DNA of 64,000 bases from Rhodospirillaceae bacterium (GCA_947476695.1 CANJRD010000006.1:124001-188000), one strand, 5' to 3'. Positions 34,644 to 44,364 are shown, counted from the stretch's first letter. Numbers and translations: made by a program. Notes: generated by a model not told the origin, from the letters alone.

Positions 34644-35399
34644 TTAGAGCGCTGCCAACATGCAGGCGACGAGCGGGTGACGCACGACGTCCTGATGCTC
34701 CAAGCGCACAACACTAATATCGCCGACCGATCCCAGACGATTTGCGATGTCGGAAAGCCCCGACACGCCGGGCAACAGGTCGCTTTGATCCGGATCGCCC
34801 GTGATTACCATCGTCGAGTGCCAGCCCAGACGCGTGAGCAGCATCTTGATCTGCCCATAGGTGCAGTTCTGGGCCTCGTCGATGACTACAAAGGCATTGT
34901 TGAGGGTTCGACCGCGCATATAGGCGATCGGCGCGATCTCGATGGTGCCATCCGACAAGCAACCGCGTAGGCGTTTGCCGCCCATACGGTCGGCGAGCGC
35001 GTCGTACAGAGGCCGCAGATACGGCGACATCTTCTCTTCCATCGTGCCCGGCAGATAGCCAAGCGTCTCACCGGCTTCGATGGCGGGGCGCGACAGCACG
35101 ATGCGGTCGATACGGCCCGCTTCAAGGGCTTTCACGGCGCAAGCGATCGCGAGATAGGTCTTACCCGTTCCAGCCGGTCCCAGCGCAAGCGTCAGTGGGC
35201 CGCTTTCGATCGCCTCCATCAAAAGCCGCTGGTTCTCGCTGCGCGGTTTGACGTGGCGGATATAGCTTTGGTCTCGTTGAGCATCGATTGGGTCCCATCC
35301 GGCCGGTTGATCGTCCCCACGGCTGGGAAGGGCATGTAATTGGAAATCCGACGTCTCGTCGCGGTGCTGTTTCTTAGACCGGGCTGACCGTTTTCCCAT
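34644..35399 (-). CDS. PhoH-like ATPase/RNA-binding protein
   Basis: A 251-residue protein. The PhoH ATPase core occupies most of it: Walker A GPAGTGKTYLA (near residue 75), then SRPAIEAGETLGYLPGTMEEKM, Walker B FVVIDEAQN, and the sensor TGDPDQSDLL. The N terminus is basic (GKRSARSKKQHRDE). PhoH-like ATPases are induced by phosphate limitation in E. coli and are associated with RNA metabolism. There is no ybeY or other typical partner beside it. ATG 35399 carries AGGAG about 12 nt upstream; a longer reading to 35645 lacks patterned sequence. Confidence 0.87.
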   Translation of the reverse strand: MGKRSARSKKQHRDETSDFQLHALPSRGDDQPAGWDPIDAQRDQSYIRHVKPRSENQRLLMEAIESGPLTLALGPAGTGKTYLAIACAVKALEAGRIDRIVLSRPAIEAGETLGYLPGTMEEKMSPYLRPLYDALADRMGGKRLRGCLSDGTIEIAPIAYMRGRTLNNAFVVIDEAQNCTYGQIKMLLTRLGWHSTMVITGDPDQSDLLPGVSGLSDIANRLGSVGDISVVRLEHQDVVRHPLVACMLAAL

Positions 35400-35933
35400 C
35401 GGGATGTCTCGCTCCTGCAAGCTGATGTTATTCAACTCCCCTTGCCGGCGGGTGCCGACATGCGGGTTAGCCGGAAGCCTTTGAGATGCTCCTTCATCCG
35501 ATTCAGTGGCGGAAAAATTCTGAGGGTCAGCCTTTTCGGGCGACGCCATGAATGCGGGGGAAGCCGCGCCAAAACCGCGCGATTGATGGTGGCCGGGCTT
35601 TGGATCCCGTCGGGTCTTTGCCGATTGTTCGCGCGCCAGCTTCATTCAGCCTGTGTCGCGTACCATGCCATCGAGAAATAAAGTGTCTCAAAGATTAGGG
35701 GCATTGTCACCTCTATTTTGTGGATTTTCATGGAATTGCCGCAATATCTTGTATGGCTCGCTCTGGACCGAGGTCGGTCACGGTCGGGGAGGGGGAGTGT
35801 GGGGCTTGCACCATTTATGTCCCGTCCACTGGTCGCCGTAGCGTGCATGCCTTGTCACTCGACCGACGACGTATAGAATTATCCGCAGAACGGGACGCGA
35901 CGCGTCTTAGCGATTGAGATTACGGAGAGAGCC
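35400..35933. promoter_or_regulatory. Intergenic region between phoH and the [2Fe-2S] gene
   Basis: These 534 nt separate divergent genes. No coding sequence with family features was found on either strand. A plausible sigma-70 promoter for the [2Fe-2S] gene is TTGTCA (35852-35857) with TAGAAT (35874-35879) at 16-nt spacing. The strong GC drop around 35690-35760 marks a second candidate regulatory patch. Confidence 0.45.
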
Positions 35934-36389
<456 letters not shown>

Positions 36390-36415
36390 GCCGTCCGAAG
36401 CTTCTTTGCGTTTCA

Positions 36416-36450
36416 CGCGCCGGCGGGCCATCCTGCCGGCGCGTTGCTTT
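36416..36450 (+). terminator. Intrinsic terminator after the [2Fe-2S] gene
   Basis: CGCGCCGGC (36416-36424) pairs with GCCGGCGCG (36435-36443), followed by TTGCTTTTT. It lies 26 nt past the small-subunit stop and 15 nt before the MoxR start, so the maturation operon is at least partly expressed separately. Confidence 0.82.
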
Positions 36451-36464
36451 TTAGGATCTGAGTT

Positions 36465-37355
36465 GTGAGCCCGCAGCCGACATCCATCGATGCCACGATC
36501 GAGCTTCTGGCGCGCGGCGGCTATATCGCCGACCGTTCCCTGGCGACCACGCTGTTTCTGGCTCTGCAACTCAAGCGCCCCTTGTTGCTGGAAGGCGAGG
36601 CGGGAGTCGGCAAGACCGAGATCGCCAAGACGCTGAGTACAGTGCTGGGACGCGATCTCGTGCGCCTGCAGTGCTACGAGGGGCTGGACGTCGCCGCGGC
36701 TGTCTATGAGTGGAACTATCCGCGCCAGATGACGGCGATCCGTCTCGCCGAAGCGGCGGGGCGCGGCAAGGACGCCGCGGAAGATATTTACGGCGCGGAC
36801 TATCTCATCAAGCGTCCACTGCTCCAGGCTTTGGAACCGCATGCGAACGGCGCGCCGGTGCTGCTGATCGACGAACTGGATCGCACCGATGAGCCGTTTG
36901 AGGCTTTCCTGCTCGAGGTGCTGTCGGACTATCAGATCACGATCCCGGAACTTGGGCCGATCAAGGCTGTCGAGCCGCCGATTGTGATCATCACGTCCAA
37001 CCGCACGCGCGAGATTCATGACGCGCTGAAGCGCCGCTGTCTCTATCACTGGGTCGATTATCCCAACGCCGAGCGCGAGCGTCAGATTCTCAAAAGCCGC
37101 GTGCCGCAGGCGTCCGACAAACTCCGGGATCAGGTTGTGGCGGTGGTGCAGAAGCTGCGCGCGTTCGAGCTGTTCAAGCCGCCGGGCATTGCCGAGTCCA
37201 TCGATTGGGCGCAAGCGTTGATGGCGCTCGATACCAAGGAGATCGATCGCGCGCAGGCGGAAAGCACGCTTGGGGCGGTACTGAAGTACCAGGACGATAT
37301 CGCGCGCGTGCGCGGCGAGATCGCGGCCGGCAATCTGCCGCTCGCGGCGCAGTGA
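36465..37355 (+). CDS. MoxR-family AAA ATPase (CoxD-like)
   Basis: A 296-residue ATPase. Walker A is LLLEGEAGVGKTEIAKTL (near residue 40), with LLIDELDRTDEPFEAFLLEVL as Walker B and the IITSNRTREIHDALKRRC sensor/arginine-finger region. With a CoxE VWA partner such proteins act as ATP-driven chaperones that insert or sulfurate the metal site of Mo hydroxylases. GTG 36465 has AGGA upstream. Its stop overlaps the VWA gene start by GTGA. It heads a five-gene maturation operon running to 41150. Confidence 0.92.
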   Translation: MSPQPTSIDATIELLARGGYIADRSLATTLFLALQLKRPLLLEGEAGVGKTEIAKTLSTVLGRDLVRLQCYEGLDVAAAVYEWNYPRQMTAIRLAEAAGRGKDAAEDIYGADYLIKRPLLQALEPHANGAPVLLIDELDRTDEPFEAFLLEVLSDYQITIPELGPIKAVEPPIVIITSNRTREIHDALKRRCLYHWVDYPNAERERQILKSRVPQASDKLRDQVVAVVQKLRAFELFKPPGIAESIDWAQALMALDTKEIDRAQAESTLGAVLKYQDDIARVRGEIAAGNLPLAAQ

Positions 37356-38518
37356 GTGGCCTGGTGAGCGGTGCGCTCGCCTTCAATGTGATGCAATTCG
37401 CGCGGTTGTTGCGCCGCGCCGGGATCGCGATTGGACCGGGGCGCGTGGCGACGGCCCTTCAAGCTCTTCACGAGATCGACATCGGCCGCCGCGAGGACGT
37501 GTTCAGCGCGTTGCATGCGGTTTTCGTGGATCGTCACACGCAGACCGAGCTGTTCCGCGCCGCGTTCGATCGCTTCTGGCGTGGCCCGGCCGAAGCCGGC
37601 GGATCGATTGTCGAGAAGGAGCACCTGAGTCTGCCATCGGAGAGCGGACCGGCATTACCGCGCCGCCTTGACGATGCGTTCGGCGACAACCGGCAAAATC
37701 AACCCGACATCAGCGAGAACGAAGCCGGCATCAGCTGGTCCGGCGCGGAGCGTCTGCGGCAGCAGGACTTCGAGACGATGACGGCGTCCGAGTTCACCGA
37801 AGCGCGGCACCTGATCGAGAAGCTACGCCTGCCGATCCCCGACGTGGCGACGCGCCGCTTCAAACCGGCTGCGCGCGGGTCGCGTATCGATATGCGCCGA
37901 ACGCTACGAAGTATGGTGCGCGCCGGAGGTGCCATCGACCTGAAATATGCGAAACGCCGGACGCAGCATCCGCCGCTTGTCGTGCTCTGCGACATTTCGG
38001 GTTCGATGACGGCCTATGCCCGTATGATGCTTCACTTCCTGCACGCCGTGACGAACGACCGCGACCGGGTCAGCACCTTCCTGTTCGGGACGCGTCTGAC
38101 CAACGTGACCCGCGAGATGCGGCACCGCGACCCGGATGAGGCCTTGGCGCGCGTCTCGCGTGCCGTGCGGGATTGGTCCGGCGGCACGCGCATCGGACAA
38201 GTTCTGGGGACGTTCAACCGACTGTGGTCACGGCGCGTTCTCGGGCAGGGTGCGGTGGTGCTGTTGATCACCGACGGCCTTGATCGCGACGGCGGCACCG
38301 GTCTGGCCCGCGAGATGGAACGTTTGCACCGTTCTTGTCGCGCGCTGATCTGGCTCAATCCATTGTTGCGTTTCGACGCCTTCGAGTCCAAATCTGCAGG
38401 CATCCGCGCCATGCTGCCCTTCGTGGACGAGTTTCGCCCGGTGCATAATCTCGATAGTCTTGCGAGCCTGATCGACGCGCTTTCCGCAACCCCAATCCGA
38501 CTGTCGCGTGCCGCATGA
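37352..38518 (+). CDS. CoxE-like VWA-domain protein
   Basis: A 388-residue metal-binding adaptor. The N-terminal region (about 1-180) is helical with a variable acidic insert (residues about 80-150). The C-terminal von Willebrand A domain carries the MIDAS motif CDISGSM and the later LLITDGLDRDG. CoxE works with a MoxR ATPase in active-site maturation of Mo-containing CO dehydrogenase and related enzymes. The GTG start at 37352 overlaps the MoxR stop by 4 nt (alternatives GTG 37364, ATG 37391). Its end overlaps the XdhC-N gene by 4 nt. Confidence 0.85.
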   Translation: MSGLVSGALAFNVMQFARLLRRAGIAIGPGRVATALQALHEIDIGRREDVFSALHAVFVDRHTQTELFRAAFDRFWRGPAEAGGSIVEKEHLSLPSESGPALPRRLDDAFGDNRQNQPDISENEAGISWSGAERLRQQDFETMTASEFTEARHLIEKLRLPIPDVATRRFKPAARGSRIDMRRTLRSMVRAGGAIDLKYAKRRTQHPPLVVLCDISGSMTAYARMMLHFLHAVTNDRDRVSTFLFGTRLTNVTREMRHRDPDEALARVSRAVRDWSGGTRIGQVLGTFNRLWSRRVLGQGAVVLLITDGLDRDGGTGLAREMERLHRSCRALIWLNPLLRFDAFESKSAGIRAMLPFVDEFRPVHNLDSLASLIDALSATPIRLSRAA

Positions 38519-38838
38519 CAACCGCATCCGATCCGCTGATCCAACTCGATCGCTGGCAGGCCGAAGGCCGCAAGACGGCGCTCGCGACCGTGGTTTCGAC
38601 CTGGGGCTCGAGCCCGCGTCCGGTCGGCAGCCACCTGGCCGTGTCCGATACCGGCGATTTCGCCGGTTCAGTCTCCGGTGGTTGCATCGAAGGCGCCGTC
38701 GTGGCGGCGGCGCAGGAGGCGATTGCGTCCGGCCAGGCGAAGTTGCTCGAATTCGGCGTGACGAATGAGATGGCCTGGGAAGTCGGCCTCGCCTGCGGCG
38801 GCCGCATCCAGGTGCTGGTCGAGCCGGTCGCAGCATGA
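38515..38838 (+). CDS. XdhC/CoxI N-terminal-domain protein
   Basis: A 107-residue protein equal to the N-terminal half of XdhC/CoxI: ALATVVSTWGSSPRPVGSHL, GSVSGGCIEGAVV and WEVGLACGGRIQVLVEP. XdhC binds Mo cofactor and promotes its sulfuration and delivery to xanthine-oxidase-type enzymes. Here the protein is split, with the Rossmann half encoded by the next gene (ATGA overlap at 38835). The Cys of GLACGG and the GG pair are kept. Confidence 0.9.
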   Translation: MTTASDPLIQLDRWQAEGRKTALATVVSTWGSSPRPVGSHLAVSDTGDFAGSVSGGCIEGAVVAAAQEAIASGQAKLLEFGVTNEMAWEVGLACGGRIQVLVEPVAA

Positions 38839-39527
38839 AGCTGGCACTTCTCAAAGAGCTGCAACGCGAAATCGCCGGCAAGCAACCTTGCGCCACGGTG
38901 ACCGAACTCGCGGGTTCGCGACAGGCGCTGGTGACGACCGCAGAAGTGCGCGGCGATAAGTTCCTGAGCGCCGACCAACTCGCCGAGGTACGTAAACGCC
39001 TGGCGTCCGACCGATCCGGTGTGATCGACGAGGCGCAGCTGTTTGTGCGCGTCTATACGCCGGCGCCGCGGATGGTGATCGTCGGGGCCGTGCATATCGC
39101 CCAGGCGCTGGCGCCGATGGCCAAGCTGGCGGGATTCGACGTGACGGTCATCGATCCGCGCGAAGCCTTCGCGCGATCGAGCCAACTGTCCGACGTCAAC
39201 GCGATTGTGGCGTGGCCGGACGAAGCGATGGTCGAAGTTGCGCCCGACGTTCGCACGGCGGTGGTGACGTTGACCCATGATCCGAAACTCGACGATCCGG
39301 CGCTGGCGGCGGCGCTGCAATCGCCGGCGTTCTATATCGGCGCGCTGGGCAGCCGGAAGACCCATGCCAAGCGTCTGCAACGCCTCGCCGTCGAGGGTTT
39401 CAACGAAGCCGATCTCGCGCGCATCAATGGCCCGGTTGGGATCGATATCGATGCGATCACGCCGGCCGAAATCGCCGTAAGCATTCTGGCCCAAGTGATT
39501 GCCACCTTGCGCGCCGAGGCGATCTGA
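38835..39527 (+). CDS. XdhC/CoxF C-terminal (Rossmann) domain protein
   Basis: A 230-residue protein with about 70 N-terminal residues of its own and then the XdhC Rossmann domain: MVIVGAVHIAQALAPMAKLAGFDVTVIDPREAF, later YIGALGSRKTHAKR and the closing AITPAEIAVSILAQVIA. Together with the preceding small protein it recreates a complete XdhC. It belongs to the same overlapping chain of maturation genes and ends exactly one base before the MobA-like gene start. The N-terminal segment is specific to this stand-alone form. Confidence 0.9.
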   Translation: MKLALLKELQREIAGKQPCATVTELAGSRQALVTTAEVRGDKFLSADQLAEVRKRLASDRSGVIDEAQLFVRVYTPAPRMVIVGAVHIAQALAPMAKLAGFDVTVIDPREAFARSSQLSDVNAIVAWPDEAMVEVAPDVRTAVVTLTHDPKLDDPALAAALQSPAFYIGALGSRKTHAKRLQRLAVEGFNEADLARINGPVGIDIDAITPAEIAVSILAQVIATLRAEAI

Positions 39528-41150
39528 ATGCGCTTTGGTGTTTTTCCTGTCGATGCTGCCGAGGGCGTGGTGCTGGCGCATAGCACGCGCGCAGGCACGG
39601 CAACGTTCCGGAAGGGACGCGTGCTCACACGCGATGATCTTGCCGCGCTGTCGGCTGCGGGCGTGAAGGAGGTCACCGGCGCGCGTCTTGACCCTACAGA
39701 TGTCACGGAAGATGCCGCGGCCGAACGTATCGCGCGCTGTCTGCTCGGGCCGGGCCTGCGGCTGAGCGCGGCCCGCACGGGACGTTGCAACGTTGAAGCC
39801 ACGGCGGACGGTGTCGTGCTTGTCGATGCGGGCGCCATCGATGCGGCGAACCTTGCCGACGAGGCTGTCACGGTCGCTACGCTTCACGACAAGGACGCGG
39901 TGCGCCAAGGTCAGATCGTCGCGACGGTGAAGATCATTCCCTTCGCCGTGCCGACCGAGGTGCTGACGTTGGTCGAGGGCGCGCTTGCGTCGCCCGCGCT
40001 GGCCCTCAAGCCCTATGCGCCGCGTCGCTATGCGGTGATCAGCACGGAATTACCGACGGTCAAGCCATCGGTCATCGCCAACACCGAGGAACTGACCGCG
40101 CAGCGGGTTGCGTCCTGCGGGGGCGTGGTCATCGCGGCTACACGCTGCGCGCATACGGCGCCGGCTGTGGCGGAGTCTATACGTGCAGCGCTGAAAGGCG
40201 GGGCAGAGACGGTGTTGATTGTCGCCGCGTCCGCCACGGTCGACCGCGCCGACAATTTGCCGGCGGGTGTCATCGCGGCGGGGGGCGTTATCGACCACTT
40301 CGGAATGCCGGCCGATCCGGGCAATCTGCTGGTGCTGGCGCACGTCGATAAAACGCCGGTGCTGATTTTGCCGGGCTGTGCCCGCTCGCCGAAGCTGAAC
40401 GGCTTCGACTGGGTGTTGCAGCGCCTTGCCGCCGGCATTCCGGTCACGCGGCTCGACATCATGAAGATGGGCGTCGGCGGTTTGCTGGTGGACACGCCCG
40501 CGCGCCCGTTGCCGCGCGATCAGGCCGTGCGTGCGCCTGCCGCGCACAAGCCCACGATTGCGGCGGTTATTCTCGCCGCCGGGCAATCGCGGCGCATGGG
40601 GGGCGACAACAAGCTTTCGCGTCCCGTCGATGGCGTGCCGTTGATTCGGCGCACTGTCGAAACGGTGCTGGCCTCCGCGGCGCGTCCGGTCGTCGTCGTC
40701 ACCGGGCATGAAGCTGAAACGGTGCGCAGTTTGTTGAGCGGTCTTGCTGTCACCTTCGTGCACAATCCGCGCTTCGCCGACGGTCTGTCGACCTCTTTGC
40801 GCGCCGGCCTCGATGTGCTGCCGGACGATGTCGACGGTACGCTGGTGAGCCTGGGCGATATGCCGGCAATCACGTCCGCGCACATCGATGCCCTGGTGGC
40901 GGGATTCGATCCCGACTCCGGCAAGGCCATCGGCGTCCCCACCCATGGGGGCAAGCGCGGGAACCCCACCCTGTGGGCGCGCAGTCTCTTCGCCGACATG
41001 CGCCAAGTCGCCGGCGATGTCGGGGCCCGGCACCTCATCGGCGCGAATGAGTCCCTTGTTTACGAAGTCGAATTTGGGGACACTGCAGTCCTGACGGACC
41101 TCGATACGCCGGCGCAATGGTCGGAATATCTGTCACGTAAAGCGCCTTAG
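39528..41150 (+). CDS. MoeA-like / molybdenum cofactor cytidylyltransferase (MocA) fusion
   Basis: A 540-residue two-domain protein. Residues about 1-340 resemble the molybdopterin-binding MoeA/MogA-like N domain found in such fusions: VPTEVLTLVEGALASPA, GGAETVLIVAASATVDRADN, and HVDKTPVLILPGCARSPKLN. Residues about 350-540 are the NTP-transfer domain with ILAAGQSRRMGGDNKL, VTGHEAETVRSLL and LGDMPAITSAHIDAL. The C domain joins CMP to molybdopterin, the cofactor form used by xanthine-oxidase-family enzymes, which fits the CoxD/E/XdhC context. Confidence 0.9.
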   Translation: MRFGVFPVDAAEGVVLAHSTRAGTATFRKGRVLTRDDLAALSAAGVKEVTGARLDPTDVTEDAAAERIARCLLGPGLRLSAARTGRCNVEATADGVVLVDAGAIDAANLADEAVTVATLHDKDAVRQGQIVATVKIIPFAVPTEVLTLVEGALASPALALKPYAPRRYAVISTELPTVKPSVIANTEELTAQRVASCGGVVIAATRCAHTAPAVAESIRAALKGGAETVLIVAASATVDRADNLPAGVIAAGGVIDHFGMPADPGNLLVLAHVDKTPVLILPGCARSPKLNGFDWVLQRLAAGIPVTRLDIMKMGVGGLLVDTPARPLPRDQAVRAPAAHKPTIAAVILAAGQSRRMGGDNKLSRPVDGVPLIRRTVETVLASAARPVVVVTGHEAETVRSLLSGLAVTFVHNPRFADGLSTSLRAGLDVLPDDVDGTLVSLGDMPAITSAHIDALVAGFDPDSGKAIGVPTHGGKRGNPTLWARSLFADMRQVAGDVGARHLIGANESLVYEVEFGDTAVLTDLDTPAQWSEYLSRKAP

Positions 41151-41227
41151 CCCCGCGCGTTTCCCGTCCGAGGCTCAAGGCACGACCCGCTTGCGACCGC
41201 CCGTTCTGTAGTGGAGGGGAGGGTGTG

Positions 41228-42283
41228 ATGCCTGATGCGGGCGGTGGCGACACCACCACACACAATACCGATGTCGTGATTATCGGCGCGGGCCCGGTTG
41301 GCCTGTTCGCGGTGTTCGAGCTTGGGCTCCTTGGCCTTCATGCGCACGTGGTCGATATCCTCGACCGCCCCGGCGGACAGTGCGCCGAGCTGTATCCCGA
41401 AAAAGTCATTCTCGACATCCCAAGCCGGTTGAAAATCACTGGCCAGGAACTCACCAACGATCTGATGGCGCAGATCGCGGTGTTCAAACCGGAATTCCAC
41501 TTTCAGGAAATCGCGGTGAACATCGAGAAGCGCGAGAACGGCCGCTGGCTTCTCACCACTGACGTAGGTACGCGGATCGAAGCGGCGGTGGTGTTGATTG
41601 CCGGTGGCGGCGGCAGCTTCACGCCCAAGAAGCCGAAACTGGAGCGGCTGGATGAGTTCGAGGGCAAGTCGCTGTTCTATGCCGTGCGCAAGAAGGAACA
41701 GTTCCGTGGCAAGAATGTGCTGATCGCCGGTGGCGGCGATTCCGCGCTCGACTGGGCGGTGAACCTTCAGGACGTCGCAGCGGGCATGACCCTGGTCCAT
41801 CGCCGCAACGAGTTTCGCGGCATGCAGGCGACTGTCGATCAGATGTACGGGTTGGTGAAGGCAGGGAAGATCAACCTTGAGATCGCCGATATCCTGCGCG
41901 TGAATGGCGAGGCCGGTCAGATCCGCTCCGTCACGCTCAAGAGCGCGGAGAAGGGTGAATACGATGCACCCTGCGACACGCTGTTGCCGTTCTACGGCCT
42001 GACGATGAAGTTGGGTCCCATCGCCGAATGGGGAATACACCTCGACGACAAGGATCGCATTCCCGTCTCAACGGAGACCTTTGAAACCGCCGTGCCGGGC
42101 ATCTACTGCATCGGCGATATGTGCGCCTATCCCGGCAAGTTGAAGCTGATACTCTCCGGCTTCCACGAAGCCGCGCTCATGGCGCACGCCTGTTTCCATC
42201 ACGCCCGCCCGAACCAGAAACTGCGCTTCGAGCACACGACGTCCAGCAGCAACCTGCAAGAAAAGCTGGGCGTGGCGGGATAG
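41228..42283 (+). CDS. Ferredoxin--NADP(+) reductase, thioredoxin-reductase type
   Basis: A 351-residue FAD enzyme that moves electrons between NADPH and a ferredoxin. Motifs: VVIIGAGPVGLFAVFELG with DRPGGQC as the FAD site, the NADPH fingerprint VLIAGGGDSALDWAVNL, and GIYCIGDMCAYPGKLKLI near the C terminus. The CxxC redox disulfide of thioredoxin reductase is absent, which identifies the FNR subtype. GGAGGGGAGGG lies 5-15 nt before ATG 41228. A ferredoxin partner is encoded at 44467, 2.2 kb away, but linkage is not certain. Confidence 0.92.
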   Translation: MPDAGGGDTTTHNTDVVIIGAGPVGLFAVFELGLLGLHAHVVDILDRPGGQCAELYPEKVILDIPSRLKITGQELTNDLMAQIAVFKPEFHFQEIAVNIEKRENGRWLLTTDVGTRIEAAVVLIAGGGGSFTPKKPKLERLDEFEGKSLFYAVRKKEQFRGKNVLIAGGGDSALDWAVNLQDVAAGMTLVHRRNEFRGMQATVDQMYGLVKAGKINLEIADILRVNGEAGQIRSVTLKSAEKGEYDAPCDTLLPFYGLTMKLGPIAEWGIHLDDKDRIPVSTETFETAVPGIYCIGDMCAYPGKLKLILSGFHEAALMAHACFHHARPNQKLRFEHTTSSSNLQEKLGVAG

Positions 42284-42339
42284 CGGAAATCAGAGAGAAG
42301 TGCTCATACTCCAGCCGCACCGAAGACCGGAGATTTCAG

Positions 42340-42889
42340 TTGAAACGGATAGTTACCATCGTCTTATTTTTTTGCGGTCTTCGTGGCTTCGTCGACAAAC
42401 GCTGCCGATCAGGTTCTGCGCTTTGATGGTTTGGGGCCGGTTCGCATTGGAATGACGTTGTCTCAAATTGAAGATGCGCTCGGTACGAAGTTGAAATCGG
42501 TCTCTCCCAATGCCGAGAGGTCTTGTTGGTTCGGCCGCAGGGCTGACGATCGCGATGGCGATATTCACTACATGATCGAAAAAGGAATCTTTGTGCGTAT
42601 TGGTATCGAAAACTACGTGTGGCCGGTTCTTGAGCGAGTCGAGCCACACGTAAAGACAGAACAAGGTATTGGAATTGGCTCTACGCTTGAGGATGTAAAA
42701 CGAGCGTATGCAAACGTCGTTATTTATCCTGATCCGCAAGCAGATGTTGGAGACGAGGATAATCTGATCATCGCGGCTTACGACAAAGAAAAGAAGTTTG
42801 GTCTGGTATTTGCGATCGCAGAACGAAAAGTTGACACGTTCCAAGGTGGATTCTCAGATTCAGCGCTCGCTTATGAGCCTTGCATTTAA
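42340..42889 (+). pseudogene. Frameshifted exported protein of unknown function (T-run +1)
   Basis: The reading frame from GTG 42383 runs to 42889 and gives ASSTNAADQVLRFDGLGPVR and onward, ending AYEPCI. It lacks a start with a signal. A TTG at 42340, with GGAG 7 nt upstream, starts KRIVTIVLFF in another frame, which breaks at a run of seven T (42367-42373). Removing one T joins the two into LKRIVTIVLFFAVFVASSTNA, a complete signal peptide ending in a good cleavage site. So one gene of about 183 residues has a single-base indel in a homopolymer: a real mutation, phase variation or sequencing error. The mature part is not recognised. The region is more AT-rich than its neighbours. Confidence 0.7.
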
Positions 42890-43671
42890 CGTCCGGGCGG
42901 TCGCCGATATTTGGGCTTGATCGCGAAGTGAATGTGATTGTCGTGTTTGTCCAACCGCTCCACGCCCGGAATGCTCGTGTCATTGAAAAAGACTTTCTCG
43001 ACGCCCTCGGTGGCTCGTACGGTCTCGATTTCGTGTTGCGTGGCATCACGGTCATATTCCGGCGACGTGATGTCGACGCCTACCGGCCGACGATCCTTCC
43101 TAATCGGTCGCATATCAAATCCGGTTCCCCTTGCGTGGTCTCCGGTCTCGGAGTGAGGGGGAAATGGGCCGCCGTGTTCTAAACTGATATTGCCAACGCC
43201 CATTGGCGCGTTGCCGCCTTGCTGCCATTGTTTTCCGGCAGCTCCGATAACCTCCATTACTGCAGGCGCTCCATACTGCCCCGCGCCATTGACCGGCGTT
43301 CCGTAATTGTAAAACCCGCTGTTCGGAAAATTCTGCGGCAACTGCACTAGGCCCTTCTCGTGCGGCGTGGTGACTGTGATCCCTTCGATTTCTTCTTCCG
43401 TGGGATCGAAGAACTCCGGCTGCCCCGTGAAGGGATTGATCGAGTTCCGGCCGCTGCCGACGAAGAACCGCGCTGGATCGACGCCGTGTCGCCGGGCTTC
43501 AGCGCTGAGCAGCGCAATCAACTCCGGCGTCAGAAACGCGGCGGGGATGACCATCTCGCCAGGTGTGACGTGGGCAAGGGTGGAATCGTCGGAGACGGGC
43601 TCCGGATCGTCGATCAGTTTGGCGATCTCGTCGGCAAGCTCATGCAGGCCTTTGCTACGGCGGTGGCTCAT
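42886..43671 (-). CDS. M74/MepA-like murein endopeptidase-type protein
   Basis: A 261-residue protein. The C-terminal half has zinc-site elements in the order expected of the LAS/M74 group: PHSETGDHARGTGFDMRPI (HxxxxxxH...D) and HDNHIHFAIKP near residue 250. The N-terminal 110 residues look like a separate region (MVIPAAFLTPELIALLSAEARRHG) with a Gly/Asn-rich linker. No signal peptide is visible, so if it acts on peptidoglycan it needs another exit route, or it works in lysis as a phage-type endopeptidase. ATG 43671 has GGAG 5 nt upstream. It overlaps the frameshifted gene by 4 nt tail to tail. Confidence 0.6.
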   Translation of the reverse strand: MSHRRSKGLHELADEIAKLIDDPEPVSDDSTLAHVTPGEMVIPAAFLTPELIALLSAEARRHGVDPARFFVGSGRNSINPFTGQPEFFDPTEEEIEGITVTTPHEKGLVQLPQNFPNSGFYNYGTPVNGAGQYGAPAVMEVIGAAGKQWQQGGNAPMGVGNISLEHGGPFPPHSETGDHARGTGFDMRPIRKDRRPVGVDITSPEYDRDATQHEIETVRATEGVEKVFFNDTSIPGVERLDKHDNHIHFAIKPKYRRPPGR

Positions 43672-43842
43672 AGGGACTCCATGTTTGGGTGAGGCGCGTC
43701 GCAAAGCGGACGCGCGAAAGCGCCGCCGTGCTTGCGCGCGGCGGTTTTGAAAGACAGCGATGTCAGGATCGAATTTGCAGGTTAGCCGGAATTGGCCAAC
43801 CGTTAACGCTCACGGTGCCTGCATCCGCCGGCCGGCGGTGAA

Positions 43843-44364
43843 CTAGACCTTCGTCCGCATCGCGCCGAGGTAGTCGCGCTTGCCGATGGGTACGCCCTTA
43901 CCGCGCAGGATCGCGTAAGCCGTCGTGACGTGGAAATAGAAGTTCGGCAGCGAGAACGACATCACGAAATTCTCAGCCGTGAATGTGCGGCGGTTTTCGC
44001 CGACTTGGAAGATCAGGTCCTTGCCCCACAGGTCGTTGATCTCGTCTGGGCTGACCTTCTCCAGTTTCAGGCGGGCCTGAGCGACATGGGCGCGCAGTTC
44101 GTTGTAGCTGCGCTCCGGGTGGGATGACGGCGGTTCGAACACCCCGCGCCGGAGACCTTCGATCGCGCCCAGCGAGTGATGGACGAGGGCATGGATCTGG
44201 TAGCTGAACGGACGCATGTCCGGGAAAATCCGGCGCGACACCAGGCTGTCCAGCTCGATCCCCTTCTCCTGGGAGTAGATGAAGCCCTTTTCCAGGCAAT
44301 TGCTGACGGCCGGCAGGATTTGCAGATAGGTCAGTACGCTGCTTTCGTAGAGTGAGAACGCCAT
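43843..44364 (-). CDS. DUF1993 family protein
   Basis: A 173-residue soluble protein with the DUF1993 pattern: LTYLQILPAVSNCLEKG, SRRIFPDMRPFSYQIH, then a helical body ending FPNFYFHVTTAYAILRG-like (LPNFYFHVTTAYAILRGKGV). It probably adopts a DinB-like helical-bundle fold. No activity is known. ATG 44364 is preceded by AAGGA; a longer reading upstream has no family features. It is a stand-alone gene on the minus strand. Confidence 0.88.
   Translation of the reverse strand: MAFSLYESSVLTYLQILPAVSNCLEKGFIYSQEKGIELDSLVSRRIFPDMRPFSYQIHALVHHSLGAIEGLRRGVFEPPSSHPERSYNELRAHVAQARLKLEKVSPDEINDLWGKDLIFQVGENRRTFTAENFVMSFSLPNFYFHVTTAYAILRGKGVPIGKRDYLGAMRTKV

Noticed and set aside
43720-43748. GC-rich inverted repeat followed by TTTT before the M74-like gene
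   Set aside because: Stem is short and no plus-strand gene ends nearby; not supported as a terminator.
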